This document shows positions 32,597-41,920 of a stretch of 64,000 bases of DNA, in pieces. The position numbers and the translations under genes were made by a program. Source of the DNA: Leptodactylus fallax (Eukaryota; Chordata; Amphibia; Anura; Leptodactylidae); the NCBI GenBank assembly GCA_947044405.1, contig CAMRHE010000205.1, positions 2,046,001 to 2,110,000 of the forward strand, given 5' to 3'. Position 1 is the stretch's first letter. The number at the start of each line of letters is the position of its first letter. A model generated the notes under the pieces. The model saw only the letters and a list, made by a program, of their open reading frames with translations, was not told the origin of the DNA and did no database searches.

Positions 32597-33485
32597 GGCC
32601 GCTTTAACCATAGGGCAAGGGTGCACTTGCACCGGGCCCTATGGTAGTGGGGGGCCCCGTTGGGACAGTGGGACAGCCCTGCATTTTCTTCCAGGCTGCC
32701 CTAGTTGAATACAATAAAGAAGCAGAAAGCTGTCCGCTCCCTGCTTCAACATTCTTCCCCGAGAGCTGCAGACGCGATGTGATGACGTCACTTACATCAC
32801 GACTGCAGATCCCTGAAGACTCCGGACCCAGACAGCAGTGGAGTGAGGAGAGGTGAGTGTTAGTGTTTTTTTTTTGTTTTGTTTTTTGTGTAGTAGGAGA
32901 GGGACATTAAACTGTGGGGACAACTGCACAACTATGAAGATGATCTTGGATTCATTTTAAAGATGAGAATCTCATCTTTAAAATGTTACCAAGATCATCA
33001 TGATAGCTCTTACAGATGCAGAGCGATTTGCTGGTGAAAACGATGTTTGGCATTGAGATCCCAATTCCTGACAGCGTTTTTAACAGCAAATCGCCCTGCA
33101 TCTGTAAGAGCTATCATGATGATCTTGGTATCATTTTAAAGATGAGATTCTCATAGCCCTAACATATCCTAAGCGAATAAAAAAAAAAAAAACACCAATA
33201 CTCACCTCTCCTCACTCCCCTGGCGTCTCGGGTCCATAGTCTTCAGGGAGCTGCAGGCGCGATGTAAGTGATGTCATCACATCGCACCTGCAGCTCCCGG
33301 GGTAGAAAGGGGATGAATTGTGAAGCAGGGTGCGGACGGCTCCCTGCTTCATCATTGTAAGCAACTGGGGCAGCCTGGAACAGCGGGACAGGATATGCAG
33401 GACTGTTCTGCTGTGCCATTGGGGCCCCCACTACCATAGGGCCTGGTGCAAGTGCACTGTAGGCCTTATGGTTAAAGCGGCCCTG
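32597..33485. mobile_element. Large palindromic (snap-back) element
   Basis: Two arms of about 290 bp are inverted copies. The left arm begins GGCCGCTTTAACCATAGGGC; the right arm, complemented, begins TCAGGGCCGCTTTAACCAT. The centre has a second, nested inverted pair (about 32938-33033 and 33083-33165). Inside it is a 33-bp near-perfect hairpin at 32953-32985 (CATTTTAAAGATGAG / CTCATCTTTAAAATG). The termini resemble hAT-type CAGGGCCGC ends. No target duplication is clear, because the neighbouring hAT inserted at the left tip. Confidence 0.85.
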
Positions 33486-33837
33486 AGTGTAGCACGTGGC
33501 GTCGTGTATAGTGTAGGTTAGCCCTTACTGTATACGTCACTGTCATGCTATGTATGTTGAATGCTTAATATTTATTGTGTACTGTTTTCAGCCTGCTCTG
33601 CGTCGCAGTACATTGTATGCTTGTTGATGACTGAGTTGGTCAGTCCAAAAAATGATCTAGATTTTTTTCAAGCAGACTGAACTTTGTGGAAGAGTTTCCA
33701 TGAACGTGAAGTGGCTTCTGAAAGCCGTGCTGAGCCCTGATAGAAAATGAGGAGCTGTGAGAGAAGCTTAGAGATGCAAACTTGTGCTGGTGTAATGACA
33801 AATGTCAAGTTTGGCTGTTTCTTTCAGGTTTGCCGGG

Positions 33838-33963
33838 AATTGCCTTGTGTTAAGAAGAGAGAGAGTCTCCATCCATGACTGTCACAGGCTTATCCACAGC
33901 CTGCTCAGAGACTGTTCCATCCTGGACAGCCTGAAAGTCAAAGAAGAAGCAGAAGAGGACTAA
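33838..33963 (+). CDS. Candidate terminal coding exon of an unidentified host gene
   Basis: A strong acceptor (GGCTGTTTCTTTCAG, AG at 33836-33837) is followed by an open segment of about 41 codons. It reads FAGNCLVLRRERVSIHDCHR, then LIHSLLRDC and a charged end SLKVKEEAEED, and stops at TAA 33961-33963. The acidic C-terminus and the match of acceptor to frame make a real last exon plausible. Upstream exons were not found, and a polyadenylation signal (CAATAAAG, about 35959) lies only beyond the low-complexity region. The protein is not recognised. It may also be chance. Confidence 0.35.
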   Translation, partial: NCLVLRRERVSIHDCHRLIHSLLRDCSILDSLKVKEEAEED

Positions 33964-34207
33964 CCCCCCCCCCCCCCTCTCCCCCCCCCCGTTTTTTTTT
34001 TTTTTTTGTTTTTCTTTTAAAGTTTGGGGGGGTGGGGGTTCCCCTTTTTTGTGGGGGGGGTTTTTGGGGGTGTATATATAATATGGGGGGGAGAGGGGGG
34101 TGTTTGTGGGAAGATTTGGTGTTGTTTATTGTGGGGGGGGGTGGGGGGTTTTTTTTTTTGTTTGGTGGGGGGGGGGCCGTAGAAAGGTGGTTGGTGGCGG
34201 AAGATTG

Positions 34208-34249
<42 letters not shown>

Positions 34250-34540
34250 AAGGTTTTTTGGAGAGGTGGGGGGAGAGGGGGGGGGGGGGGGGGGGTGGGG
34301 GGGGGGGGGGGGGGGGGGCGCGGGGGGTGGGCCCCCCCCCCTTTGTTTTTTTTTAGGGGAGGGGAAAAAAGGGGGTTAATTTGAAAAAGGACCGCCGGGG
34401 GTGGGGGGGGGGGGGGGGTAAGGTAGAAGGGAGGGGGGGGGGGGGGGGGGGTGTGGGTGGGGAGGCAAAGGGGGAGGGGGGGGGGGTGTGGTGGGTGGGG
34501 GGGTGTGGTTGGGTTGGTGGGGGGGGGTGGTTAAGGTCAA
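33964..34540. other. Poly-C/T/G/A low-complexity stretch, probable assembly artefact
   Basis: Long runs of C, T, G and a run of about 40 A (34207-34246), followed by G-dominated sequence, are unlike any other part of the window. The Gly/Arg- or Lys-rich frames here are not genes. Confidence 0.75.
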
Positions 34541-34548
34541 GTGTTCAG

Positions 34549-34600
34549 ATCGCTTCTCGGCCTTTTGGCTAAGATCGAGTGTAGTATCTGTTCTTATCAG
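34549..34600 (+). ncRNA. U2 snRNA 5' domain (truncated, retroposon head)
   Basis: The first ~52 nt of U2 snRNA are present almost unchanged: ATCGCTTCTCGGCCTTTTGG, then CTAAGATC, AGTGTAGTATCTG (the branch-site-recognition region) and TTCTTATCAG. One difference from the usual vertebrate sequence is seen (GATCGAGTG for GATCAAGTG). It stops at the end of the branch-site region; stem-loops IIb, III and IV and the Sm site are absent. It cannot act as a functional U2. Confidence 0.92.
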
Positions 34601-35482
34601 TAACAGTCAGTAGGTTGGTTCCGCCAGAGGGAGTGGTTAACCCACTGTAGGGAGCCAACTGAACACTGCGAACATGAGACAGGGAACCACACCAGGGTTT
34701 TGTACTGGTCCTGGGATCGAAGCCAAGAGGCTGGGGACGCTTTCGAAGGTCTCATGGTGCAAGTGCCTCTGGGGACGGTGACTCCAGAGGTGCCTATATT
34801 CACTGGGCATGGGAAACCCACTGAATTTGGCACATTGCACAAGCACTTGATCACACCTTAGAAGCACTCACCCTTATGCTTGGTTTATCCAGCATGGGTA
34901 ATTTTTTATAGATCCGGCGGATAGACCGGGCCAGTACACTGGCACTCTATTCACTTATTTATTCTTTTTTGTCTATCACGTTTTGTCACCTGTTTTGTCA
35001 CTGTTTTTGTGTGGATGTAGGGATGCGGAAACCCTTTTGGGTCCTACCCGAAGTCTAGGAGTTGGAGTGTGTGGCCTTCGGGTTCCCTCCTTCTTTGCCC
35101 TCCAGTGTCTGTCTCTGCTTTTGTGGAGACGGACAACAGTTGCAGGCTCAGTCGTACTCTTGGGGTGGCAGCCCTTGAGGGGACTGATGCAAGTAGCTGG
35201 CTTGGCGGTACTCCTGGTGGTGGCAGCCCATGGAGGAAACCAAGTAAGTCACTGACCCTCCTGTCTAGGCAGTTGGGTTGGTACAGTTACCCTTACTCTT
35301 GTGCCTTTTGGCTTTGAGTTTGGGGACAGTTTTTCGGAGGACCCTTTCTCTTTTGAGGGGGGGTTTTGCGATAGACAGCATCCTTTGCACGTTTTTTTCA
35401 GTGGCACCCGTCACTTTTTTGTCGTGCACTGGTGTTTTCGTTGGCACAGTTTTGAGACCTTCAAAAAAAAAAAAAAAAAAAA
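34549..35482 (+). mobile_element. U2-headed, poly-A-tailed retroposon
   Basis: The U2 head is joined to a body of about 260 bp (34601-34861) not seen elsewhere here. A 600-bp segment (34862-35460) follows that is repeated inverted at 27442-28053, then GAGACCTTC and an A-run. The body has no recognisable enzyme. A head from a structural RNA gene plus a non-coding body plus an A tail is the plan of a SINE, though 900 bp is long for one. The alternative is a chimeric retrotranscript made by template switching. Confidence 0.6.
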
Positions 35483-35703
35483 AAGGGGGGGGGGGGGGGG
35501 GGGGAAAGGGGGGGGGGGGGGGCCCCCCCGCGGGATAAACACCCCCCCCCCCCCCCAGAAGAAGAAGGGGCCCCCCCCCCCCCCCCCCCCGGAGGAAAAA
35601 GCGCCCCCCCCCCCCGCGCCCCCCCCCCCCGCGCGGGGGGGGTGGGTGAGAGGGTGTGTACCCCCCACAGACCAACCCCCCCCAAAACACCTTTTTTTTT
35701 ATT

Positions 35704-35734
<31 letters not shown>

Positions 35735-35876
35735 AAAAGAAGCGAGCCGCCGGCCCAAATAAAGAATTAAAAAAAGTAAATAAGGAAAAAAAAAAAAAAA
35801 AAGAAAAAAGAGAGAGAGGGAGCGTAGAAGAGTGGGGGTGGGGGGGTTTCTTCGAGGGTAGAAAACCAAAAAAAAA

Positions 35877-35914
<38 letters not shown>

Positions 35915-35945
35915 CCCCCCCCCCCCCCCCCCCCCCCCCGTGTTG
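35461..35945. other. Poly-A/G/C low-complexity stretch, probable assembly artefact
   Basis: Runs of A, then G, C, G/C mixtures, A and finally about 30 C. It mirrors 33964-34540 on the other side of the retroposon. Pro- and Gly-rich frames in all directions are not genes. Confidence 0.75.
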
Positions 35946-36255
35946 TTTTTTTGTTATCTCAATAAAGCTTCGGCCTGTGCTTATCCCCCCCACCCTCTTT
36001 CCTGTCCCCCATCCCATCACATGTCTGAATGTCTTTGTTGTATTTATATTTTTTGTACTGACAGTTTATTGTATGCTAGTATAGGGTGTTGTGTATAGTG
36101 TAGGATGTTTTTCCATTTCCTTGCTGTATGTTCCACTGTATACTATGGAGGATGAACGTAATATTTATGGTGTATTGTAACTCAGTTTGCGCAGTGACAC
36201 AATACACATGTATATTTGATGACAACTGAATAAAGGCATTTTCAATAAAAAAAAA
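35946..36255 (+). other. 3'-UTR-like stretch with polyadenylation signals
   Basis: CAATAAAG occurs at about 35959 and GAATAAAGGC near 36228, then TTTTCAATAAAAAAAAAC at 36240-36255. It resembles one or two transcript 3' ends. The segment GTGTTGTGTATAGTGTAGG is shared with 33505-33525. Confidence 0.35.
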
Positions 36256-37830
36256 CAATTGGTCTGTCAGCAGCAGAGTGGTCTAAGTTGTGTTCCGGTC
36301 ATAGTCTTCTCTGGAAATTTGGTTTGGAATCCCACTTATGATAGCGGAGTTCTAGGTCTGCCTACTGCATTATATGGAGGTTGGCGCTGCGTAGTAATGC
36401 CAGCTATTCTTTATATAACCAGGACATTTGGTGTAAGGTGTAAAGGACTGCCTACTGCTAGGGGCCCAAAGTTGTTGCTGTGTACACCAGCCCCTACATT
36501 GCTTCTTTGACCAAGTAAAAGGAACATTTTGTATAAAATATTTTTAAATTGTTAAAGAAAAAAAGAACATACCTAGTGAAAAAAATATTAAAATAAAGCT
36601 TTAGCAATTTATTACTATTATTAATTCATTATAAATAATATATATATATATGCACCGTCCCCCTTCAGATTTGCATAATTTCCCAGGATTCATTGCCTTT
36701 AGCTCTCCTTAGTTTAAATAGACGTCCCACTGAAGTTATCCATGTAGGAGGCTGCTGGTTTTGTTGTGATCTTTGAAGATTGTTTGTTTTGTGGCTTGGT
36801 TTGGAGCTTCCCAACATTTATGGGAAAGGAGTTTAGTGGCTCTTAAACTCCATACTGCCTGCTCCACCCTTGCTTCTGTGAGAGTACACAAATTGTAGAT
36901 TCCTGATAGTATTCAGTGGGGCGAAAGCCCATGAAAAAACCAGAGCTAGTGGTCTTCCTATTCTGGCAGAGAATAGAAATAGTTTAGTTTCATCCTCCTC
37001 AGTGCCTTTTGACTGAGAGGGTTGGGGTTTGTTTTGGGGCCCGTTCTCATTTGAGATGGTCTTTTCAATAAATGCATCCCAGTGCATTTTTTTTTTTTTT
37101 TGTAGCACTCCCACTTTTTTCAAGAAATTGGGTGAAAATTGGTATAGTTTCAACAACAACAAAAAAAGTAGGTTGCCTTGCTCCTCCTGAGTTGGTCAGT
37201 CCAGAAAATGATCACGATTTTTCCAAACAGACTGAATTTTTTGAGGGCATCGCCACAAAAGGAAAGTGGCCCTTTAAGATGAAGCTCTTTGAACTGTTTC
37301 ATACAATAAGTGCAAGAAGGGTGTGTTATAGTAGGAGTCGGTGGCCCCAGCCTCATGGTGCACGTCCTCTCCTTTGTCACTTCTCGGTAATGCATATATT
37401 TTCAGCTGTTCTAATTTGCATAAATTTCAACAATGCGCTGCCTAAGGTTCTCCTTAAGGTAAATGAATGTTGCATTGAGGGTGTCCCTATGAGGATGCCT
37501 GATCTTAAATATAAAGTGTCTTTGGCACTTGAGAGGTCTGTGGGGCCTAGCACACATTTGCCTACTGCTGCATGTCAGAATAACAGAGTGGGCAAAGGTC
37601 ACAGTCTCCTCTGTAGGTGTGTGTTGGAATCCCACTTTTGATAGCAGAATTCTAAGTCTGCCTACTGCTAGAGGAGAAAAGATGCTGCTGTGTATGGAGG
37701 TTGGTGCTGGACAGTTACGCCAGCCATTCATTATATAACCAGAACATTTTGTGTAAATTGTTAAAAAAGTAGACCATGAAAGAAAAAAAAAAAAAAAAAA
37801 AAAAAATCTAGCGTTTGAAACCCCCCTTCC
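36256..37830. repeat. Partly duplicated non-coding region ending in an A-run
   Basis: The segment 36325-36445 (GGAATCCCACTTATGATAGC; TATATAACCAG.ACATTT) recurs at 37628-37750. The segment 37185-37235 (GAGTTGGTCAGTCCAGAAAA) matches 33634-33690. An A-run at 37781-37806 could be a retroposon tail. Frames up to 200 codons here cross these repeats and lack domain evidence. Confidence 0.5.
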
Positions 37831-37871
37831 CCACCGAACCAGGAATCGCTCAGCCATGTCCTGACAGGACC

Positions 37872-37884
37872 AGCTTATATAAAC
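37872..37884 (+). promoter_or_regulatory. TATA-like element
   Basis: GCTTATATAAACC is followed about 45 bp downstream by GCACAGAGCAAAATG. The arrangement resembles a core promoter, but the first + frame is only about ten codons and no exon is evident. Weak. Confidence 0.2.
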
Positions 37885-37989
37885 CAGCAGCAGAGGCTCC
37901 ACCCACCCCACTAGATCACAGCAGCACAGAGCAAAATGACAGATTTCAAGATATTTTTCTTCATTTGATTTATTCTTTACATTATTCAT

Positions 37990-38226
37990 TAAACTCAGGG
38001 AGAGTTGCAGCAATGCCTTCTGGGAAATTATGCAAATTGTACACTTTTGATTGGATAAGAAGTAAATTATTCAAAATGGCTGCCAGATAGGCGGTCCATG
38101 TCCTAAGGGAACACAGCTCAGGACCCAGGAGCATGGTCTTCTTCCCTCCACATGCTCTATAATACACAGTCTGCCCCTCGATATCCAACATCCTGGTCAC
38201 CAGTAGGTAACGGTAGAAGAGCTCCC
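37990..38226 (-). other. Possible terminal exon on the minus strand
   Basis: On the minus strand a good acceptor (TTGTTCTTTTTCACCAG) precedes a frame reading ELFYRYLLVTRMLDIEGQTV, then YYRACGGKK and LGPELCSLRTW. It stops near 37983, just before AATAAA at about 37970. Against this, part of the frame (TTGCATAATTTCCCAGAAGG) also appears in variant form near 36670 and looks repeat-derived. The protein is not recognised. Confidence 0.25.
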
Positions 38227-38249
38227 TGGTGAAAAAGAACAAAGCCTCG

Positions 38250-39894
38250 TATACTCAGCTGCCGGGAACCTCCTCATTAAGAGACATCTCTATATAGTAC
38301 TGTGCTGTCCTATATAATGTATTGTATACAGAGATCTCTATATGCCAGTACATTGTATGCTTAATAATATATTTTCTAATGTATTAATATATAGATAGAG
38401 ATTATATATCGTACACGTGCAGTGAAAGGGGTCACCGCTGCAGCCTGTAATTGAACCTCAGGACCATGTCCCACGTGACCGCTGAGACCCAATCACAGAG
38501 TTTAGCGGTAACATCAGCTGTAGCCCTGAAGAAGAAACCGAAGTCAGACGACCGACACGGGGATATCCAGTAGAGGTGAGTGTTAGTGTTTGTTATTTTC
38601 CATCACCTTCTCTGGACCTCCACTTATTATAGTCTGGGGTCTGAAGAAGAAAAAACATGGAAAAATAAAAACAACATAAAAATAAAGCCCTATTTTTCAC
38701 CAAAAAAAAAAGCAAAAATTATTTGAATAACCCAAAAGGAAAAAAAAATGTTATAGCCAGTACTAAAGTGGGTAAGAGCGCTGTTGAGGATCAAAGAGGC
38801 TGCATACTGTAAAAAAACAAAAAAACAAAAAAAAACCAGCACCACACCATGGCTGATACCTGGTATTACAGCTTTGCTCCATTCATTACAATAGATCTGG
38901 TGGTCCACTTGAGTATCCCTGGTTTATACCTTTATTTTAGAGACTATTTTTTCAAATGTAGTTGCAATACTCAGTACCATTGTTCACATTCAGTACCACT
39001 GTCCACCACTAGTAGCAGTGCATTCTTATTAAGAAAACCAATGCAACAGCGCCCCCTGTTATAATCTAGCCATAATGTAAAGGGACACTATTATAGGGAT
39101 TTACTCCTATTATAGTTATCATCCAACTTTCTAAGACTCATGAATAACCCATGAATAACATGGGTGAGCTCTAAACAGTATATAATATAGAACTGATGCA
39201 TGAACAATAATAAAACGTAACATTTACTAGTACACTTAAAAAGTACCCCAAGGAGGCATCATTATGATAACTTATCCAAACCAAAACAAATTTGAAGATA
39301 TAGAAAAAATGGATGGATCTTACCCAATCCGTATAAACAGGAGTAACAGCAACGGGGAGAGCAGCCAGGAGGAGAGACACTGGTCCCTAAACTCATCCTC
39401 ACAGACTCTCCCTATCCCCCGTGTATTAACTCCCACCCTGATAAGGGCAGTACCAAACTGTACCTCAAATGATCCCTGTAAGTGCCTACGCGTTTCCTGG
39501 CCTGTTATGCGCCAATCATCAGGGGACCTTAACTCACTTACTGACAGCAGGATAGTGATTGCATAGCACAGAACAAAACAAAAACAAAATTGAAAACAAA
39601 AATCAAAAAACCAGCCCACAATGGTGGGACAAGTACTACCTGTCCTCAGTGGAGGATAAGCTGCATAACTAACTCCTCACATCTTGACAGTGGCCAAATT
39701 ATGCCCAAAAACAGGCGGTTTAAATATTACATAAACTCCGCAGACAGCTCCTGCTCCTTGTTTGCTCCGGTCCCAGGAGCTGTAGGCACGATGTGATGAT
39801 GTCACTACAGCTCCCTGAACACTCCGAGAGAACAAACTTCTACAGAGCAGCAGAGGAGCGAGGAGAGGTGAGTATCAGTGTTTTGATTATGTTA
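38250..39894. other. Mixed dispersed repeats, no gene
   Basis: Includes a decayed hAT-type segment with a half hairpin (38620-38645), a segment starting ATGGCTGATACCTGGTATTA at 38849, and a retroposon-like 3' end on the minus strand at 39440-39535 (GATGATTGGCGCATAACAGG, then GAAACGCGTAGG). None is coding. Confidence 0.4.
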
Positions 39895-40175
39895 AACTGT
39901 GGGGGCAAATGGAGGGAGAACATTAAACTAAGGGCAGATGAAGTGGGGGCATTAAACTGGAGGCAGATGAAGGGGGGCATTAAACTGAGGGCAGATGAAG
40001 GGGGACATTAAACTGGGGCAGATGGAGGGGGACATTAAAATGGGGGAAATTTGGAAGGGGACATTAAACCAAGGGAGTAGTTTAATGTCCCCCTCCAGCT
40101 ACCCCCATGGTTTAATGTCCCACTCCAGCTGTGGGGCAATTGGCGGGGAATATTATAATGTGGGGGCATACAATG
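39895..40175. repeat. GGGGGACATTAAACTGGGGC-type array
   Basis: About eight units of 27-30 bp with ACATTAAACT.GGGCAGATG, flipping to the complement at about 40080 (TTTAATGTCCCCCTCCAGCT). Same family and same inverted layout as 8140-8640. Confidence 0.85.
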
Positions 40176-40204
40176 CTAGGGTGACTGTAGGAGCATTATA
40201 CTGT

Positions 40205-40350
40205 GTGAGGGCACAAAGAAAAATGGATGAGAAAGGGCAGCATCAATGTAGAAGTGGGTGGAGCTAAATTTGCAGCGTCGTGCATAGCCACACATACTGT
40301 CCTTCTTTCTATCCTTTGAAAGTTGGGAAGTATGGAGGTTTCCAATTCTG
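40205..40350. repeat. Dispersed repeat, inverted partner of 7961-8110
   Basis: GTAGAAGTGGGTGGAGCTAA and CTTTGAAAGTTGGGAAGTAT are the complement of the 8-kb copy. The TA at its right edge is the insertion point of the next Tc1. Confidence 0.65.
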
Positions 40351-40354
40351 TGTA

Positions 40355-41918
40355 CAGTCATGGCCAAAAGTTTTGAGAATGACACAAATATTATATTTTC
40401 ACATGATCTGCTGCCCTCTGGTTTTTATGTGTGTTTGTCAGATGTTTTTATCACATACAGAAATAGAATTGCATTCATATTATGAGTAACAGAAGCTTAT
40501 ATTGAGAGTTAGAATGAGTTAATGCAGCAAGTCAATATTTGCAGTGTTGACCCTTCTTCTTCAGGACCTCTGCAATTCTCCCTGGCATGCTCTCAATCAA
40601 CTTCTGGACCAAATCCTGACTGATAGCAGTCCATTCTTGCAGAATCAATGCTTTAATTTTGTCTGAATTTGTTGGTTTTTGTTTGTCCACCCGTCTCTTG
40701 ATGATTGACCACAAGTTCTCAATGGGATTAAGATCTGGGGAGTTTCCAGGCCATGGACCCAAAATATCTATGTTTTGTTCCCTGAGCCATTTAGTTATCA
40801 CCTTTGCTTTATGGCAAGGTGCTCTATCATGCTGGAAAAGGCATTGTTGAGCGCCAAACTGCTCTTGGACGGTTGGGAGAAGTTGCTCTTGGAGGACATT
40901 CTGGTACCATTCTTTATTCATGGCTGTGTTTTTAGGCAAGACTGTGAGAGAGCCGATTCCCTTGGCTGAGAAGCAACCCCACACATGAATGGTTTCAGGA
41001 TGCTTTACAGTTGGCATGAGACAAGACTGGTGGTAGCGCTCACCTCTTCTTCTCCAAATAAGCTGTTTTCCAGATGTTCCAAACAATTGAAAAGGGGATT
41101 CATCAGAGAAAATGACTTTACCCCAGTCCTCAGAAGTCCACTCCCTGTACCTTTTGCAGAATATCAGTCTGTCCCTGATGTTTTTTTTGGAGAGAAGTGG
41201 CTTCTTTGCTGCCCTCCTTGAGACCAGGCCTTGCTCCAAGAGTCTCCGCTCACAGTGTGTGCAGATGCACTCACACCTGCCTGCTGCCATTCCTCAGCAA
41301 GCTCTGCACTGCTGGTAGCCCGATCCCGCAGCTGAAACACTTTTAAGAGACGGTCCTGCCGCTTGCTGGTCATTCTTGGGCGCCCTGGAGCCTTTTTGGC
41401 ACCAATGGAACCTCTCTCCTTGAAGTTCTTGATGTTGCGATAGATTGTTGACTGAGGTGCAATCTTTCTAGCTGCAATACTCTTCCCAGTTAGGCCATTT
41501 TTGTGCAGTGCAATGATGACTGCACGTGTTTCTTTAGAGATAACCATGGTTAACAGAAGAGAAACAATGATGGCAAGCACCAGCCTCCTTTTAAAGTGTC
41601 CAGTGGTGTCATTCTTACTTAATCATGACAGATTGATCTCCAGCCCTGTCCTCATCAACACCCACACCTGTGTTAATGGAGCAATCACTGAAACGATGTT
41701 AGGCGGTCCTTTTAAGGCAGGGCTGCAATGATGTTGAAATGTGTTTTGGGGGATAAAGTTCATTTTCTAGGCAAATATTGACTTTGCAAGTAATTGCTGT
41801 TAAGCTGATCACTCTTTATAACATTCTGGAGTATATGCAAATTGCCATTAGAAAAACTGAAGCAGTAGACTTTGTAAAAATTAATATTTGTATCATTCTC
41901 AAAACTTTTGGCCATGTG
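40355..41918 (-). mobile_element. Near-complete Tc1 transposon, second family
   Basis: The element is 1564 bp. Left end CAGTCATGGCCAAAAGTTTT; right end, complemented, CACATGGCCAAAAGTTTT, so the right tip has lost two bases. TA is present on both sides (40353-40354, 41919-41920). The transposase is on the minus strand with one frameshift. The left flank is a dispersed repeat and the right flank is Gypsy pol, so the element sits exactly on a breakpoint. Confidence 0.93.
40532..41547 (-). pseudogene. Tc1 transposase with a single frameshift
   Basis: From the start at 41547 (MVISKETRAVIIALHKNGLT) the frame covers the first helix-turn-helix and the GRPRMTSKRQDRLL hook. It then changes frame at about 41235-41250 in the second DNA-binding half, where one base appears lost beside GTGAGCGG. 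The second frame runs to the stop at 40532. It holds all three catalytic residues: IFSDESPFQLF, LFQHDRAPCHKAK and NSPDLNPIENLW. Length and order match a normal Tc1 transposase of about 340 residues. The single lesion makes this copy inactive unless it is a sequencing error. Confidence 0.93.
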
Positions 41919-41920
41919 TA

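Noticed and set aside
34549..34600. Functional U2 snRNA gene
   Set aside because: Only the 5' ~52 nt are present; the Sm site and 3' stem-loops are missing, and the upstream DNA is low-complexity.
33964..36020. Gly-, Pro- and Lys-rich frames up to 153 codons
   Set aside because: They translate homopolymer runs that are probably assembly artefacts.
37411..38013. 200-codon minus frame
   Set aside because: It runs through an A/T homopolymer and duplicated repeat sequence; no family features.
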